In this document: positions 46,725 through 56,002 of the stretch, piece after piece
Numbering within the stretch: position 1 is the first letter of the stretch
Layout of the letters: every line of letters starts with the position of its first letter
NCBI RefSeq assembly: GCF_000410515.1
Contig: NC_021500.1
Span: 682,001-746,000, forward strand
DNA from: Enterobacter sp. R4-368
GTDB taxonomy: Bacteria > Pseudomonadota > Gammaproteobacteria > Enterobacterales > Enterobacteriaceae
Direction: 5' to 3'
Length of the DNA: 64,000 bases
Program-made: the position numbers and the translations under genes
Notes under the pieces: generated by a model
The model's database searches: none
Told to the model about the DNA's origin: nothing
The model's input: only the letters and a program-made list of their open reading frames with translations

Positions 46725-47894
46725 TTATTCTGCTGCGGCACAGGCACGTTCTGGCTGAGAGTGACCAGAGAACAGCACCACCAGCAGGCCCAGCCCGGCA
46801 ATAATTGCCCCCATAACCGGGACGAAATCATAACCCAGCCCAGCGGAAATCACTGCCCCACCGGCTGCCGCGCCCAGCGCGTTACCGAGGTTAAAGGCAC
46901 CGATATTGACTGAAGATGAAAGGCCCGGTGCTTCATGCGCAACGCGCATGACACGCATCTGCAACGGCGGAACCACCGCAAACGTCGCCGCGCCCCACAC
47001 CACCATGCTGATGGCTGCGCCCACTTCACTGCGCGCCAGGAACGGGATCGCCAGCATGATGGCAATCAGCAGGATCAAAAAACCTTTCAGCGTGCCGGTG
47101 ACCGAGCGATCCGCCAGTTTGCCGCCAAGATAATTACCAATGGAGAAACCAACGCCAATCAACACCAGCATCGCCGTCACAAAAACGGGAGTGGCATCGG
47201 TAATGGTGTGCAGTACCGGCGCAATGTAGGTATACAGCGTGAACATGGCGCCTGCGCCGAGCACGGTGGTCAGCAATGCGGACAACACTTGTGGGCGTAC
47301 CAGTACCGACAGCTCTTTACGTACGTCCGGGCGCTCACCTGTGCCACCTTTCGGCAGCGAAAAGAACAGGCTTGCCATGGCAATCACACCCAGCCCGGCG
47401 GTGGCCATGAAGGACATACGCCAGCCAATGGTTTCACCCAGCCAGGTTGCGGCAGGCACACCGCCAATGTTAGCAATGGTCAGCCCCATAAACATGGTTG
47501 CCACTGCGCTGGCCTGCTTCTCTTTGGCGACAACGCTTGCCGCCACCACCGAGCCAAGACCAAAAAACGCGCCGTGGTTCAGGCTGGTGACGATCCGCGC
47601 CAGCATTAATGTGGCGTAATCCGGCGCAATCGCCGACAGCACGTTACCGAGCGTAAAAATCGCCATCAAAAAGATCAGGGCATTGCGTCTGCCGCGGTGA
47701 GACAGCAGCAATGTCATTAACGGCGCACCGACCATTACGCCGATAGCGTAGGCGCTAATCAGCATCCCCGCCGCCGGAATAGAAACGTCGACGCCGCGGG
47801 CAATAACCGGCAGTAATCCCATCGGGGAAAACTCGGTGGTACCAATGCCGAAGGCGCCAATCGCCAGGGCAAGCAAAGGGAAATTAATTTTCAT
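46725..47894 (-). CDS. ydhP: YdhP major facilitator superfamily transporter
   Basis: A 389-residue MFS protein of the drug:H+ antiporter-1 (12-helix) type, related to arabinose-efflux-like permeases. The motif-A loop appears as GAPLMTLLLSHRGRRNALIF and the N-terminus MKINFPLLALAIGAFGIGTTEF is typical. Its substrate is unknown. The start at 47894 has TTGGAG upstream; an in-frame ATG 23 codons earlier is not used. Convergent with sodB. Confidence 0.95.
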   Translation of the reverse strand: MKINFPLLALAIGAFGIGTTEFSPMGLLPVIARGVDVSIPAAGMLISAYAIGVMVGAPLMTLLLSHRGRRNALIFLMAIFTLGNVLSAIAPDYATLMLARIVTSLNHGAFFGLGSVVAASVVAKEKQASAVATMFMGLTIANIGGVPAATWLGETIGWRMSFMATAGLGVIAMASLFFSLPKGGTGERPDVRKELSVLVRPQVLSALLTTVLGAGAMFTLYTYIAPVLHTITDATPVFVTAMLVLIGVGFSIGNYLGGKLADRSVTGTLKGFLILLIAIMLAIPFLARSEVGAAISMVVWGAATFAVVPPLQMRVMRVAHEAPGLSSSVNIGAFNLGNALGAAAGGAVISAGLGYDFVPVMGAIIAGLGLLVVLFSGHSQPERACAAAE

Positions 47895-48023
47895 CTGTGA
47901 CTCCAAAATAGACATGCCGACTTGCGACCCTGTCGCTGAAGCCAAAAGTATGACAGCTATCACAAAAAACAGAAGTTAGCAGAATGACAAAAGATTATTG
48001 CAGAAGTGATAACAATGGCGGGG

Positions 48024-48055
48024 AAGAAAACCGAGGGAGAAAAGGCTCTCCCTCG
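48024..48055 (-). terminator. Intrinsic terminator after ynhF
   Basis: On the minus strand CGAGGGA...TCCCTCG is followed by GTTTTCTT, 8 bases past the ynhF stop. Confidence 0.75.
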
Positions 48056-48062
48056 CGATAGA

Positions 48063-48152
48063 TCAATGCAGTGCAGCAGTCAGACCGCCGAAAACAATCA
48101 GGCTCAGAACGATGACGGTAGTGATTAAAGAATACTTCAGATCGGTGCTCAT
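48063..48152 (-). CDS. ynhF: YnhF stress-related small membrane protein
   Basis: A 29-residue membrane peptide: MSTDLKYSLITTVIVLSLIV then FGGLTAALH. It is one transmembrane helix and matches the E. coli small protein YnhF at nearly every position, including the MSTDLK start and GLTAALH end. It lies between ydhP and purR as in E. coli. GGGGAAAATTG precedes the start. Function unknown; too short for usual gene finders. Confidence 0.93.
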   Translation of the reverse strand: MSTDLKYSLITTVIVLSLIVFGGLTAALH

Positions 48153-48388
48153 CAATTTTCCCCTTTTTAATTTCCCCACAAAAAGTGAGATAACGCATTT
48201 TTGCACAAATTATCTTAAAAATCTTGCGGGAATTCGCAGGAGAAACGTTTTAATACTTCCCCTTTTGCTCAAGATCAGACAAAATTCGACGCTAAATTTA
48301 TTAGCGTACCGGCCATTGACTCCCCTCCTGACGTCCAGTGTCGTTTTCCCGGCGTACCGCACCCCCTTTGATGGGTACAGGGTGATTA

Positions 48389-48406
48389 AAGGCAAACGTT
48401 TACCTT
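48389..48406 (+). promoter_or_regulatory. PurR operator 1 upstream of purR
   Basis: The near-perfect palindrome AAGGCAAACGTTTACCTT matches the PUR box (ACGCAAACGTTTNCNT) and lies 44 bases before purR, as in the autoregulated E. coli gene. Confidence 0.9.
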
Positions 48407-48449
48407 AAGTATTATCAGGAGCTTATGATATGGTCTGGAGTGATATCTG

Positions 48450-49475
48450 ATGGCAACGATTAAAGACGTAGCGAAACGAGCAAACGTTTCCACTACAACC
48501 GTATCACATGTAATTAACAAAACCCGTTTCGTCGCCGAAGAGACGCGCAACGCTGTGTGGGCGGCGATTAAAGAGTTGCACTATTCCCCCAGCGCCGTCG
48601 CCCGCAGCCTGAAAGTGAATCACACTAAATCGATCGGCTTGCTGGCCACCAGCAGTGAAGCGGCCTACTTTGCTGAAATTATTGAAGCCGTAGAGAAAAA
48701 GTGCTTCCAGAAGGGTTATACCCTGATCCTCGGCAATGCCTGGAATAGCCTCGAAAAACAGCGTGCTTATCTGTCGATGATGGCGCAAAAGCGCGTTGAT
48801 GGTTTGCTGGTAATGTGTTCCGAATACCCGGAATCGCTGTTGAGCATGCTGGAAGAGTACCGCCATATTCCGATGGTAGTGATGGACTGGGGCGAAGCGA
48901 AGGCCGACTTTACGGATTCCGTTATTGATAACGCCTTTGAAGGCGGTTATATGGCCGGGCGCTACCTTATTGATCGCGGACACCGCGATATTGGCGTGAT
49001 CCCCGGCCCGCTGGAGCGTAACACTGGCGCTGGCCGTCTGGCCGGCTTTATGAAAGCGATGGAAGAAGCCCTTATCAGCGTGCCGGAAAACTGGATCGTG
49101 CAGGGCGATTTCGAGCCGGAATCCGGCTATCGCGCGATGCAGCAAATCCTCAATCAGGCGCATCGCCCTACCGCAGTCTTTTGCGGCGGTGACATTATGG
49201 CGATGGGCGCACTGTGCGCTGCCGATGAGATGGGTTTACGCGTACCGCAGGATATTTCCCTGATTGGTTATGACAACGTACGTAACTCACGCTTCTTCAC
49301 CCCGGCCCTGACCACGATTCACCAGCCGAAAGATTCGCTGGGAGAAACGGCGTTTACCATGCTGCTTGATCGTATCGTCAACAAGCGCGAAGAGTCGCAG
49401 TCTATTGAAGTACATCCGCGTCTGGTTGAACGCCGTTCCGTGGCCGATGGCCCGTTCCGCGACTACCGCCGCTAA
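48450..49475 (+). CDS. purR: PurR purine repressor
   Basis: A 341-residue LacI-family repressor that binds hypoxanthine or guanine and represses purine synthesis genes. The N-terminal helix-turn-helix with hinge is [20 protein letters not shown] then [18 protein letters not shown]; the hinge leucine for minor-groove insertion is in ARSLKV. The periplasmic-binding-like domain follows ([44 protein letters not shown]). Two PurR boxes, one upstream and one within the coding region, indicate autoregulation. Confidence 0.98.
   Translation: MATIKDVAKRANVSTTTVSHVINKTRFVAEETRNAVWAAIKELHYSPSAVARSLKVNHTKSIGLLATSSEAAYFAEIIEAVEKKCFQKGYTLILGNAWNSLEKQRAYLSMMAQKRVDGLLVMCSEYPESLLSMLEEYRHIPMVVMDWGEAKADFTDSVIDNAFEGGYMAGRYLIDRGHRDIGVIPGPLERNTGAGRLAGFMKAMEEALISVPENWIVQGDFEPESGYRAMQQILNQAHRPTAVFCGGDIMAMGALCAADEMGLRVPQDISLIGYDNVRNSRFFTPALTTIHQPKDSLGETAFTMLLDRIVNKREESQSIEVHPRLVERRSVADGPFRDYRR
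48477..48492 (+). promoter_or_regulatory. PurR operator 2 inside purR
   Basis: CGAGCAAACGTTTCCA, at codons 10-15 of purR, matches the PUR box core and the known second operator within E. coli purR. Confidence 0.8.
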
Positions 49476-49493
49476 CCGCTTATTACGGAGCCG

Positions 49494-50405
49494 TTAATTC
49501 GGCTCCCGTAACCACTCGTCATTCAGCGTTTCGCTATCTCCCAGATATTCCAGCAGCCAGTTTAACGCCGGGGACGCCTCATTTTGTTGCCATGTCAGGC
49601 AGCACGCCGCATCCGGGAAGGGATTTTCCAGGGTCAGCGCAACCCAGTCACCGCTGTCGAGCCGCGGGCGGGCAAAGTGGGCCGGCACCATTCCCACGCA
49701 TAACCCTGCCGATAAGCACGCCTCCGACGACGCCCAATCAGGAACAATCACGCGTTTCTGATTATCCAGCAGCCAGGTAATACGTTTCGGCAACGAGCGG
49801 GACGTATCTTCCTGGATAAGTGAAGGCCAGTTGCGCAAGGTATCGTCGCTAAGCGGGCCTGCCAGTGACGCCAGCGGATGGCGACTGGAAACCACGCATT
49901 TCCAGCTCAGCATTCCCATATCGCGAAACGCATAACGCCCACCGACGGGAATAGCCTGCGTTGCGCCGATCGCCAGCTCCACCCGCCCGTCAGCAAGCGC
50001 ATCCCAGACACCGTTAAAGACTTCCTGGTAGACCTGCAACTCAACATCACTGAAATGTCGATAGAAATCGACGATTAATTGCCGGGTACGTTCAGGTTTT
50101 ACGATGTTGTCGACGGCGATCGCCAGTTGCCCGCGCCAGCCGTTGGCAATTTGCTGGCACTGCTGACGGGTGATCTGCATTTTTTTGATAACAGCTCGCC
50201 CTTCTTTCAAAAACCAGACTCCGGCAGGCGTAAGCTCAACATCCCGATGGCGGCGTTCAAACAGCGGAACAGCCAGCCACTCTTCAAGTTGCCGCACGGT
50301 ATAGCTCACCGCAGAAGGTACACGGTGTAACTCCTGCGCCGCACCGCTAAAACTGCCATTGCGCGCGACAGCATCAACCACTTCCAGCGAATATTCTGAC
50401 CACAT
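49494..50405 (-). CDS. punR: PunR LysR-type activator
   Basis: A 303-residue LysR-family regulator with an N-terminal helix-turn-helix (FSGAAQELHRVPSAVSYTVRQLEEWLAVPLFERRHRDVELT) and a C-terminal effector domain. In E. coli PunR (YdhB) activates the divergent punC in response to adenosine-type purines. It is set back to back with punC here, with 112 bases between starts, so the same control is expected. The C-terminus is a few residues shorter than in E. coli. Confidence 0.95.
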   Translation of the reverse strand: MWSEYSLEVVDAVARNGSFSGAAQELHRVPSAVSYTVRQLEEWLAVPLFERRHRDVELTPAGVWFLKEGRAVIKKMQITRQQCQQIANGWRGQLAIAVDNIVKPERTRQLIVDFYRHFSDVELQVYQEVFNGVWDALADGRVELAIGATQAIPVGGRYAFRDMGMLSWKCVVSSRHPLASLAGPLSDDTLRNWPSLIQEDTSRSLPKRITWLLDNQKRVIVPDWASSEACLSAGLCVGMVPAHFARPRLDSGDWVALTLENPFPDAACCLTWQQNEASPALNWLLEYLGDSETLNDEWLREPN

Positions 50406-50517
50406 AATCTGCCTGCAAAAAATTTGAAACCACTACGCAAATATTAGCGTTTCACAAGCGCTAATGCACTCCTTACACTCGACAGCCCTGATTACCTGCA
50501 ATTAAAGAGAAACACCA

Positions 50518-51714
50518 ATGCAACCTGGCAACGGATTTTTAGTCTGGCTCGCGGGATTAAGCGTGCTCGGCTTTTTAGCCACTGATATGTACCTCCCCGC
50601 CTTCAGCGCGATACAGCAAGATTTAGACACATCGTCTGCGGTGGTTAGCGCGACTTTAAGCCTGTTTCTGGCGGGCTTTGCCATTGCGCAACTGGTATGG
50701 GGGCCGCTATCAGATCGCTATGGTCGCAAGCCGGTTTTGCTGGCCGGGCTGGCGATTTTCGCGCTGGGCTGTCTTGGAACATTATGGGTACGTGATGCAA
50801 CCCTGCTGCTGGTACTGCGCTTTCTCCAGGCGGTCGGCGTCTGCGCCGCGACAGTAAGCTGGCAGGCGCTGGTGACGGATAACTACCCCGCGCATCGCGT
50901 CAATCGCATCTTCGCCACCATTATGCCGCTCGTGGGTTTGACGCCGGCACTGGCACCGCTGCTGGGCGCCTGGATCCTTGCGCATTTCAGCTGGCAGGCC
51001 ATTTTCGCCACTTTACTGGCGATAACGCTAATTCTGATGATCCCGGCATGGCGGCTGAAATCACCCGCGCAGAAAAGTGAACACCACGAACAACCGCTGA
51101 CATTTATGGATCTGCTGCGTGCCCGGGATTATCGCGGGAATGTGATTATCTATGCCGCCTGCTCAGCCAGTTTCTTCGCCTGGCTGACCGGTTCACCGTT
51201 TATTCTGCATGAAATGGGTTATGGCCCATCGGTTATTGGCCTCAGTTATGTGCCGCAAACCATCGCCTTTTTGGTGGGCGGTTACGGTTGCCGTGCCGCG
51301 TTGCAGAAATGGCAGGGTTCTCGTTTGTTGCCATGGCTGCTGGGGGCGTTCGCGTTAAGTGTCCTCGCCACCTGGGCCGTCGGTTTTATGCCGGACGTGT
51401 CGCTGGCCGCGCTGCTCATCCCCTTCTGCTTTATGGCAATGGCCAACGGCGCGATTTACCCTATCGTGGTCGCGCAGGCGCTGCGTCCTTTCCCGCAGGC
51501 AACCGGCCGCGCAGCCGCCCTACAGAATACGCTACAGCTGGGTTTATGTTTTCTGGCAAGCCTGGTGGTCTCATGGCTCATCGCCACACCACTGCTGACG
51601 ACCACCAGTGTCATGCTGGCAATGGTACTACTGGTCGCGCTGGGTTATCGCCTTCAGCGCCGCACGCACGATGAATTAGCAGGTAAAAAGGCTGTGGCTT
51701 CCTCGTCGCATTAA
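50518..51714 (+). CDS. punC: PunC purine nucleoside transporter
   Basis: A 398-residue MFS protein with 12 membrane helices. The signature motif A is [29 protein letters not shown] at the start is typical of the Bcr/CflA subfamily. In E. coli PunC (YdhC) is linked to adenosine uptake under PunR control; older annotations call it a drug efflux protein. AAAGAGAAAC precedes the start. Confidence 0.94.
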   Translation: MQPGNGFLVWLAGLSVLGFLATDMYLPAFSAIQQDLDTSSAVVSATLSLFLAGFAIAQLVWGPLSDRYGRKPVLLAGLAIFALGCLGTLWVRDATLLLVLRFLQAVGVCAATVSWQALVTDNYPAHRVNRIFATIMPLVGLTPALAPLLGAWILAHFSWQAIFATLLAITLILMIPAWRLKSPAQKSEHHEQPLTFMDLLRARDYRGNVIIYAACSASFFAWLTGSPFILHEMGYGPSVIGLSYVPQTIAFLVGGYGCRAALQKWQGSRLLPWLLGAFALSVLATWAVGFMPDVSLAALLIPFCFMAMANGAIYPIVVAQALRPFPQATGRAAALQNTLQLGLCFLASLVVSWLIATPLLTTTSVMLAMVLLVALGYRLQRRTHDELAGKKAVASSSH

Positions 51715-52016
51715 TAGTTGCGCAAGCGACTATCAACAACACAGTGGTTAGCTTGCTACGGGCTTTTTATTGAATCACCTGATTTTGAAGCCTATACTCA
51801 TTTTCGGCTGTTTAATAAATACGATAAATATTATGCATTAACGGGTACCGGATTGTACCCGTTTACCCATGGAAGGCCTTTCGGCAAGGGTCCTCTCCCT
51901 TCCTCTGTTCTACGTCGGATATCAGCCTCACGGTAAAAACCGTGAGATTTCTCACAAGCCCGAAAAAGCGTCTACGCTGTTTGAAGGTTCTGATCACTGC
52001 GAGTGATGGAGAAGTT
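51715..52016 (+). other. punC-cfa intergenic region and cfa leader
   Basis: About 300 bases without a supported gene; a 72-codon frame reading here has no ribosome binding site or family motif. In E. coli cfa has a long 5' leader targeted by sRNAs such as RydC and a sigma-S promoter near the gene. The equivalent sites could not be pinpointed by eye. Confidence 0.5.
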
Positions 52017-53165
52017 ATGAGTTCATCGTGTATAGAAGAAGTTAGCGTACGGGATGACAATTGGTTCCGTATAGCAAACGAACTGCTGGGTCGCGCAGGT
52101 ATCCGCGTCAACGGTCCCGCAGCGTCAGATATTCAGGTGAAAAATCCTGATTTTTTCAAACGTGTTTTACAGGAAGGCTCGCTCGGACTCGGCGAAAGTT
52201 ATATGGACGGCTGGTGGGATTGCGCCCGCCTGGACATATTTTTCACCAAAGTCTTACGCGCCGGGCTGGAAAACCAACTTCCGCACCATTTCAAAGATAC
52301 ACTCCGCATTGCCGGAGCAAGATTATTTAATCTGCAAAGTAAAAAAAGGGCCTGGATTGTGGGCAAAGAACATTACGATCTTGGTAATGATCTGTTTACC
52401 CGCATGCTGGACCCGCAGATGCAATACTCTTGCGCCTACTGGAAAGACGCTGAAACGCTGGACGATGCACAACGGGCAAAATTGCGGCTTATTGGTGAAA
52501 AGCTGCAGTTGAAACCCGGCATGCGCGTGCTGGATATTGGCTGTGGATGGGGTGGTCTGGCGCAGTTTATGGCGCAAAATTACGGCGTCAGTGTGGTTGG
52601 CGTGACGATCTCCGCAGAGCAGCAAAAGCTGGCGCAGAAGCGTTGCGAAGGGTTGGATGTCGATATCCGTTTGCAGGATTATCGCGATCTCGACGAGCAA
52701 TTTGACCGCATTGTTTCCGTTGGCATGTTTGAACATGTCGGGCCAAAAAACTATGCGACCTATTTCCGCGTTGTCGATCGTAACCTGAAACCCGATGGCA
52801 TTTTTTTACTGCATACCATCGGCTCAAAACGTACCGATCATAATGTGGATCCGTGGATCAACCGCTACATCTTCCCGAATGGTTGTTTGCCTTCTGTTCG
52901 CCAGATTGCGGATGCCAGCGAATCACACTTTGTGATGGAAGACTGGCATAATTTCGGCGCGGATTATGACCGCACGTTAATGGCGTGGCATGAGCGTTTT
53001 CTTGCCTCCTGGCCGGAAATCGCCGACAACTACTCGGAACGCTTTAAACGGATGTTCAGCTATTATCTCAATGCCTGCGCGGGGGCGTTTCGTGCGCGGG
53101 ACATTCAGCTCTGGCAGGTGGTTTTCAGCCGGGGTATTGAACACGGGTTGCGCGTCGCGCGTTAA
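52017..53165 (+). CDS. cfa: Cyclopropane-fatty-acyl-phospholipid synthase
   Basis: A 382-residue SAM-dependent enzyme that adds a methylene bridge to unsaturated membrane lipids at stationary phase and in acid stress. SAM-binding motif VLDIGCGWGGLAQFMA, followed by GVTISAEQQKLA and VSVGMFEHVGPKNY with active-site residues; EHYDLGNDLFTRMLDPQMQYSCAYW precedes them, giving the bicarbonate-site cysteine region. The ATG at 52017 follows GGAGAAG; longer in-frame starts run through the leader. The length equals E. coli Cfa. Confidence 0.98.
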   Translation: MSSSCIEEVSVRDDNWFRIANELLGRAGIRVNGPAASDIQVKNPDFFKRVLQEGSLGLGESYMDGWWDCARLDIFFTKVLRAGLENQLPHHFKDTLRIAGARLFNLQSKKRAWIVGKEHYDLGNDLFTRMLDPQMQYSCAYWKDAETLDDAQRAKLRLIGEKLQLKPGMRVLDIGCGWGGLAQFMAQNYGVSVVGVTISAEQQKLAQKRCEGLDVDIRLQDYRDLDEQFDRIVSVGMFEHVGPKNYATYFRVVDRNLKPDGIFLLHTIGSKRTDHNVDPWINRYIFPNGCLPSVRQIADASESHFVMEDWHNFGADYDRTLMAWHERFLASWPEIADNYSERFKRMFSYYLNACAGAFRARDIQLWQVVFSRGIEHGLRVAR

Positions 53166-53198
53166 AAAATAAACCCCGGCATGCCGGGGTTTATTTTT
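53164..53198. terminator. Bidirectional terminator between cfa and ribE
   Basis: A near-perfect palindrome centred on GCATGC with arms AAATAAACCCCG / CGGGGTTTATTT, A- and T-runs at both ends. Confidence 0.92.
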
Positions 53199-53838
53199 AC
53201 TCTTCGCTGGCTGCTGCGACAATCGCCGCTTCTTTCGAGGCCAGCACACGCTCCACGGTATCGACAACCGCCTGCGTTTGCGGGTCAATTTCGATATTCA
53301 CGCGATGCCCCAGTTTTTTCGCGCCAAGCGTCGTACGCTGCAACGTTTCCGGAATTAAATGCACGCAGAAGCGGCTACTGGTGACTTCGCCAACCGTCAG
53401 GCTGATCCCGTCAATGCCGATAAAACCTTTGTACAGAATGTATTTCATCAGCGCAGGATCCTGCACTTTGAACCAGATCTGGCGGTTATTTTCCGAGGTG
53501 AGAATTTTGACTATTTCGGCGGTGGTCATGATATGACCCGACATTAAGTGACCGCCGATTTCATCGCTGAATTTTGCCGCGCGCTCAACGTTTACCGAGT
53601 CGCCCACATTCAGATCGCCGAGGTTGGTGATACGCAGCGTCTCTTTCATCAGATCGAAGCTGATATGGCGGCCGTTAATCGCCGTCACTGTCAGACAGCA
53701 ACCATTATTGGCAATGGAAGCGCCGGTCTCAATACCATCCAGCATCGTCTCAGGCAACTCAACAACGTGAGTGCGGAAATTGGGTTTATCATCAATTGAC
53801 ACCAGTTTCGCCGTGCCTTGCACAATACCCGTAAACAT
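53197..53838 (-). CDS. ribE: Riboflavin synthase alpha subunit
   Basis: A 213-residue trimeric enzyme that dismutates two 6,7-dimethyl-8-ribityllumazine molecules to riboflavin. It has two lumazine-binding repeats: [15 protein letters not shown] with GCCLTV, and [15 protein letters not shown] with [12 protein letters not shown]. The start MFTGIVQG follows CAGGAGTGG; an in-frame ATG 17 codons upstream is not used. E. coli literature calls this gene ribC or ribE. It is divergent from mdtK. Confidence 0.97.
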   Translation of the reverse strand: MFTGIVQGTAKLVSIDDKPNFRTHVVELPETMLDGIETGASIANNGCCLTVTAINGRHISFDLMKETLRITNLGDLNVGDSVNVERAAKFSDEIGGHLMSGHIMTTAEIVKILTSENNRQIWFKVQDPALMKYILYKGFIGIDGISLTVGEVTSSRFCVHLIPETLQRTTLGAKKLGHRVNIEIDPQTQAVVDTVERVLASKEAAIVAAASEE

Positions 53839-54151
53839 ACTTACCACTCCTGTTCCATTCATACGGCCATTACCGTGTTCTTTACGCACAATAACAGGTG
53901 AAATTTACCCTTGCCAGTTTCAATCGCCCTGCCGCCCTTTTTCCCGCCACTCTGGCGAGAAGATAAGCGTAGCGCCGCGTGCTAAAAGATAACTTTGCTT
54001 TATGACTGGCATGGCAAAAGCGCGCCATAGCAGGTAATATTTGTACACATGTCGCACCCATCGCTGTGCGGCATCCTTTTTAGCACAAGGAAAAACTCCT
54101 TCCTGATTAGTCGTTCCATTCTTCTTATAACTACAAGATAAAGGTGTTCTC
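53839..54151. other. ribE-mdtK divergent intergenic region
   Basis: About 310 bases without a supported gene. It should hold the promoters of ribE and mdtK. No riboswitch or operator could be recognised with confidence; an imperfect stem TGTGC...GCACA near 54070-54090 was noted. Confidence 0.5.
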
Positions 54152-55525
54152 GTGCAGAAGTATATGAGAGAAGCGGGTCAGTTACTGGCGCTCGCCGTGC
54201 CGGTTATTTTCGCGCAGGTCGCCCAGACAGCCATGGGTTTCGTCGATACGGTAATGGCCGGTGGCTACAGCGCCACGGATATGGCGGCGGTGGCAATCGG
54301 GACCTCAATCTGGTTTCCCGCCATTCTGTTCGGCCACGGTCTGCTGCTGGCGATGACGCCGGTGATTGCCCAGTTAAATGGTTCCGGACGTCGCGACAGA
54401 ATTGCCCATCAGGTTGGCCAGGGGTTCTGGCTGGCAGGCCTGGTCGCGGTGTTGATCATGATTGTGCTGTGGAATGCCGGCCATATTATTTACGCCATGC
54501 ACAACATCGATCCGCAACTGGCGGATAAAGCCGTGCGTTTTTTACGTGCGTTGATGTGGGGGGCGCCAGGCTATCTCTTTTTCCAGGTGATGCGTAATCA
54601 GTGCGAAGGCCTCGCCCGCACGATCCCGGGTATGCTGATGGGGTTTGTCGGCCTGCTGGTGAATATCCCGGTGAACTACATCTTTATTTACGGCCATTTC
54701 GGTATGCCCGAACTCGGCGGCGTGGGCTGCGGTGTGGCGACCGCGTCCGTCTATTGGGTGATGTTTATTTGCATGCGCCTGTACGTTAAACGCGCCCGCG
54801 CGATGCGTGATATCCAAGCGATGCAACGTTTTGCCAAACCTGACGTCGCGGTGTTAAAACGCCTGACTCAGCTCGGGCTGCCCATTGCACTGGCGCTCTT
54901 TTTCGAAGTAACGCTGTTTGCCGTGGTAGCGCTGCTCGTTTCGCCGTTGGGCATTGTCGATGTCGCCGGACATCAGATCGCGCTGAATTTCAGTTCCCTA
55001 ATGTTTGTTTTACCGCTCTCGCTGTCAGCGGCGGTGACCATTCGCGTCGGGTTTCGTCTCGGCCAGGGTTCAACGCTGGATGCGAAAACCTCAGCCCACA
55101 CGGGGTTGTTGGTCGGCATCTCCATGGCGGCGTTAACGGCGATTTTCACCGCGTTAATGCGTGAACATATCGCGCTGATCTATAACGATAATCCACAGGT
55201 CGTGACGCTGGCATCGCACTTGATGTTGCTGGCGGCGATTTACCAAATCTCCGACTCCATTCAGGTGATTGGCAGCGGTATCCTGCGTGGTTATAAAGAT
55301 ACGCGCTCGATCTTTTTTATCACCTTTATTGCTTACTGGGTGCTGGGTTTACCGGTGGGTTACACGCTGGCGTTAACCGATTTAGTGGTCGACAGAATGG
55401 GCCCTGCGGGTTTCTGGATGGGCTTTATTATTGGCCTGACCTCGGCGGCGATAATGATGATGCTGCGGATGCGTTACCTGCAACGTCAGCCCTCGGCAAC
55501 CATTTTGCAGCGCGCTGCGCGCTAA
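54152..55525 (+). CDS. mdtK: MdtK MATE-family multidrug efflux pump
   Basis: A 457-residue MATE (NorM-type) cation-coupled antiporter with 12 hydrophobic helices, exporting fluoroquinolones and cationic dyes in E. coli. The N-terminal [27 protein letters not shown] and the repeat [22 protein letters not shown] mark the two halves. It begins with GTG at 54152 after AAGGTG, as in E. coli; the next in-frame ATG (MREAGQ) is five codons later. A hairpin follows, then the tRNA genes. Confidence 0.96.
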   Translation: MQKYMREAGQLLALAVPVIFAQVAQTAMGFVDTVMAGGYSATDMAAVAIGTSIWFPAILFGHGLLLAMTPVIAQLNGSGRRDRIAHQVGQGFWLAGLVAVLIMIVLWNAGHIIYAMHNIDPQLADKAVRFLRALMWGAPGYLFFQVMRNQCEGLARTIPGMLMGFVGLLVNIPVNYIFIYGHFGMPELGGVGCGVATASVYWVMFICMRLYVKRARAMRDIQAMQRFAKPDVAVLKRLTQLGLPIALALFFEVTLFAVVALLVSPLGIVDVAGHQIALNFSSLMFVLPLSLSAAVTIRVGFRLGQGSTLDAKTSAHTGLLVGISMAALTAIFTALMREHIALIYNDNPQVVTLASHLMLLAAIYQISDSIQVIGSGILRGYKDTRSIFFITFIAYWVLGLPVGYTLALTDLVVDRMGPAGFWMGFIIGLTSAAIMMMLRMRYLQRQPSATILQRAAR

Positions 55526-55532
55526 AACGTTG

Positions 55533-55554
55533 GTAGCCGCCCGCTGGCGGCTAC
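55533..55554 (+). terminator. Intrinsic terminator after mdtK
   Basis: GTAGCCGCC-CGCT-GGCGGCTAC followed by TTTC; 7 bases after the stop. Confidence 0.75.
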
Positions 55555-55621
55555 TTTCACGACATTTTGCTCAGTTGTTCCGCAATCAGGTGAATTGCGT
55601 GAGAAATTTGCCATTTTCCGC

Positions 55622-55650
55622 TTGCCACATCTCCGGCCTGCCGCTAATAT
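55622..55650 (+). promoter_or_regulatory. Promoter of the tRNA-Val pair
   Basis: TTGCCA (55622-55627), 17 bases, then TAATAT (55645-55650), followed by the GC-rich discriminator TCGTCCCC. This is a strong sigma-70 layout with the discriminator typical of stringently controlled stable-RNA promoters. Confidence 0.8.
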
Positions 55651-55676
55651 TCGTCCCCGTTGTCAACCACAACACT

Positions 55677-55753
55677 GCGTTCATAGCTCAGTTGGTTAGA
55701 GCACCACCTTGACATGGTGGGGGTCGTTGGTTCGAGTCCAATTGAACGCACCA
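55677..55753 (+). tRNA. valV: tRNA-Val (GAC)
   Basis: 77 bases with all cloverleaf arms. The acceptor stem GCGTTCA pairs with TGAACGC, the anticodon GAC is at 55711-55713, GGTTCGAGTCC forms the T arm and CCA is encoded. It appears the same as E. coli valV, and it is the first of two tandem genes. Confidence 0.98.
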
Positions 55754-55765
55754 TTCCTTTTCAGT

Positions 55766-55842
55766 GCGTCCGTAGCTCAGTTGGTTAGAGCACCACCTTG
55801 ACATGGTGGGGGTCGATGGTTCGAGTCCATTCGGACGCACCA
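55766..55842 (+). tRNA. valW: tRNA-Val (GAC), second copy
   Basis: 77 bases, 12 bases after the first copy, with an acceptor stem GCGTCCG/CGGACGC. The anticodon is GAC (55800-55802) and CCA is encoded. It corresponds to E. coli valW and shares the upstream promoter. Confidence 0.98.
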
Positions 55843-55950
55843 TTCTTAGTCATTCTCAGCTTTTATTCCTCTTTTTCATCTCAGCATATATTCACCGCCA
55901 CGCCGACTCTGCGTTAGCGACAGCGATCAAGCTACCTTCTCCGAATGTGC

Positions 55951-55985
55951 ATAAAAAAAAGCCGCACCTTACGGCACGGCTTTTC
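55951..55985 (-). terminator. Terminator of the autotransporter gene
   Basis: On the minus strand AAAAGCCG...CGGCTT is followed by eight T, 18 bases after the autotransporter stop. On the plus strand it could also end the tRNA transcript. Confidence 0.85.
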
Positions 55986-56002
55986 GTGTTACCGCCTGGC
56001 TA

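Noticed and set aside
51718..51936. 72-codon frame upstream of cfa
   Set aside because: No ribosome binding site, no recognisable family, and it falls in the known type of long cfa leader.
55677..55842. tRNA-Val pair as a phage or island attachment site
   Set aside because: No integrase gene follows, and I saw no duplicated tRNA 3' end downstream within the window. An island end beyond 64000 cannot be excluded.
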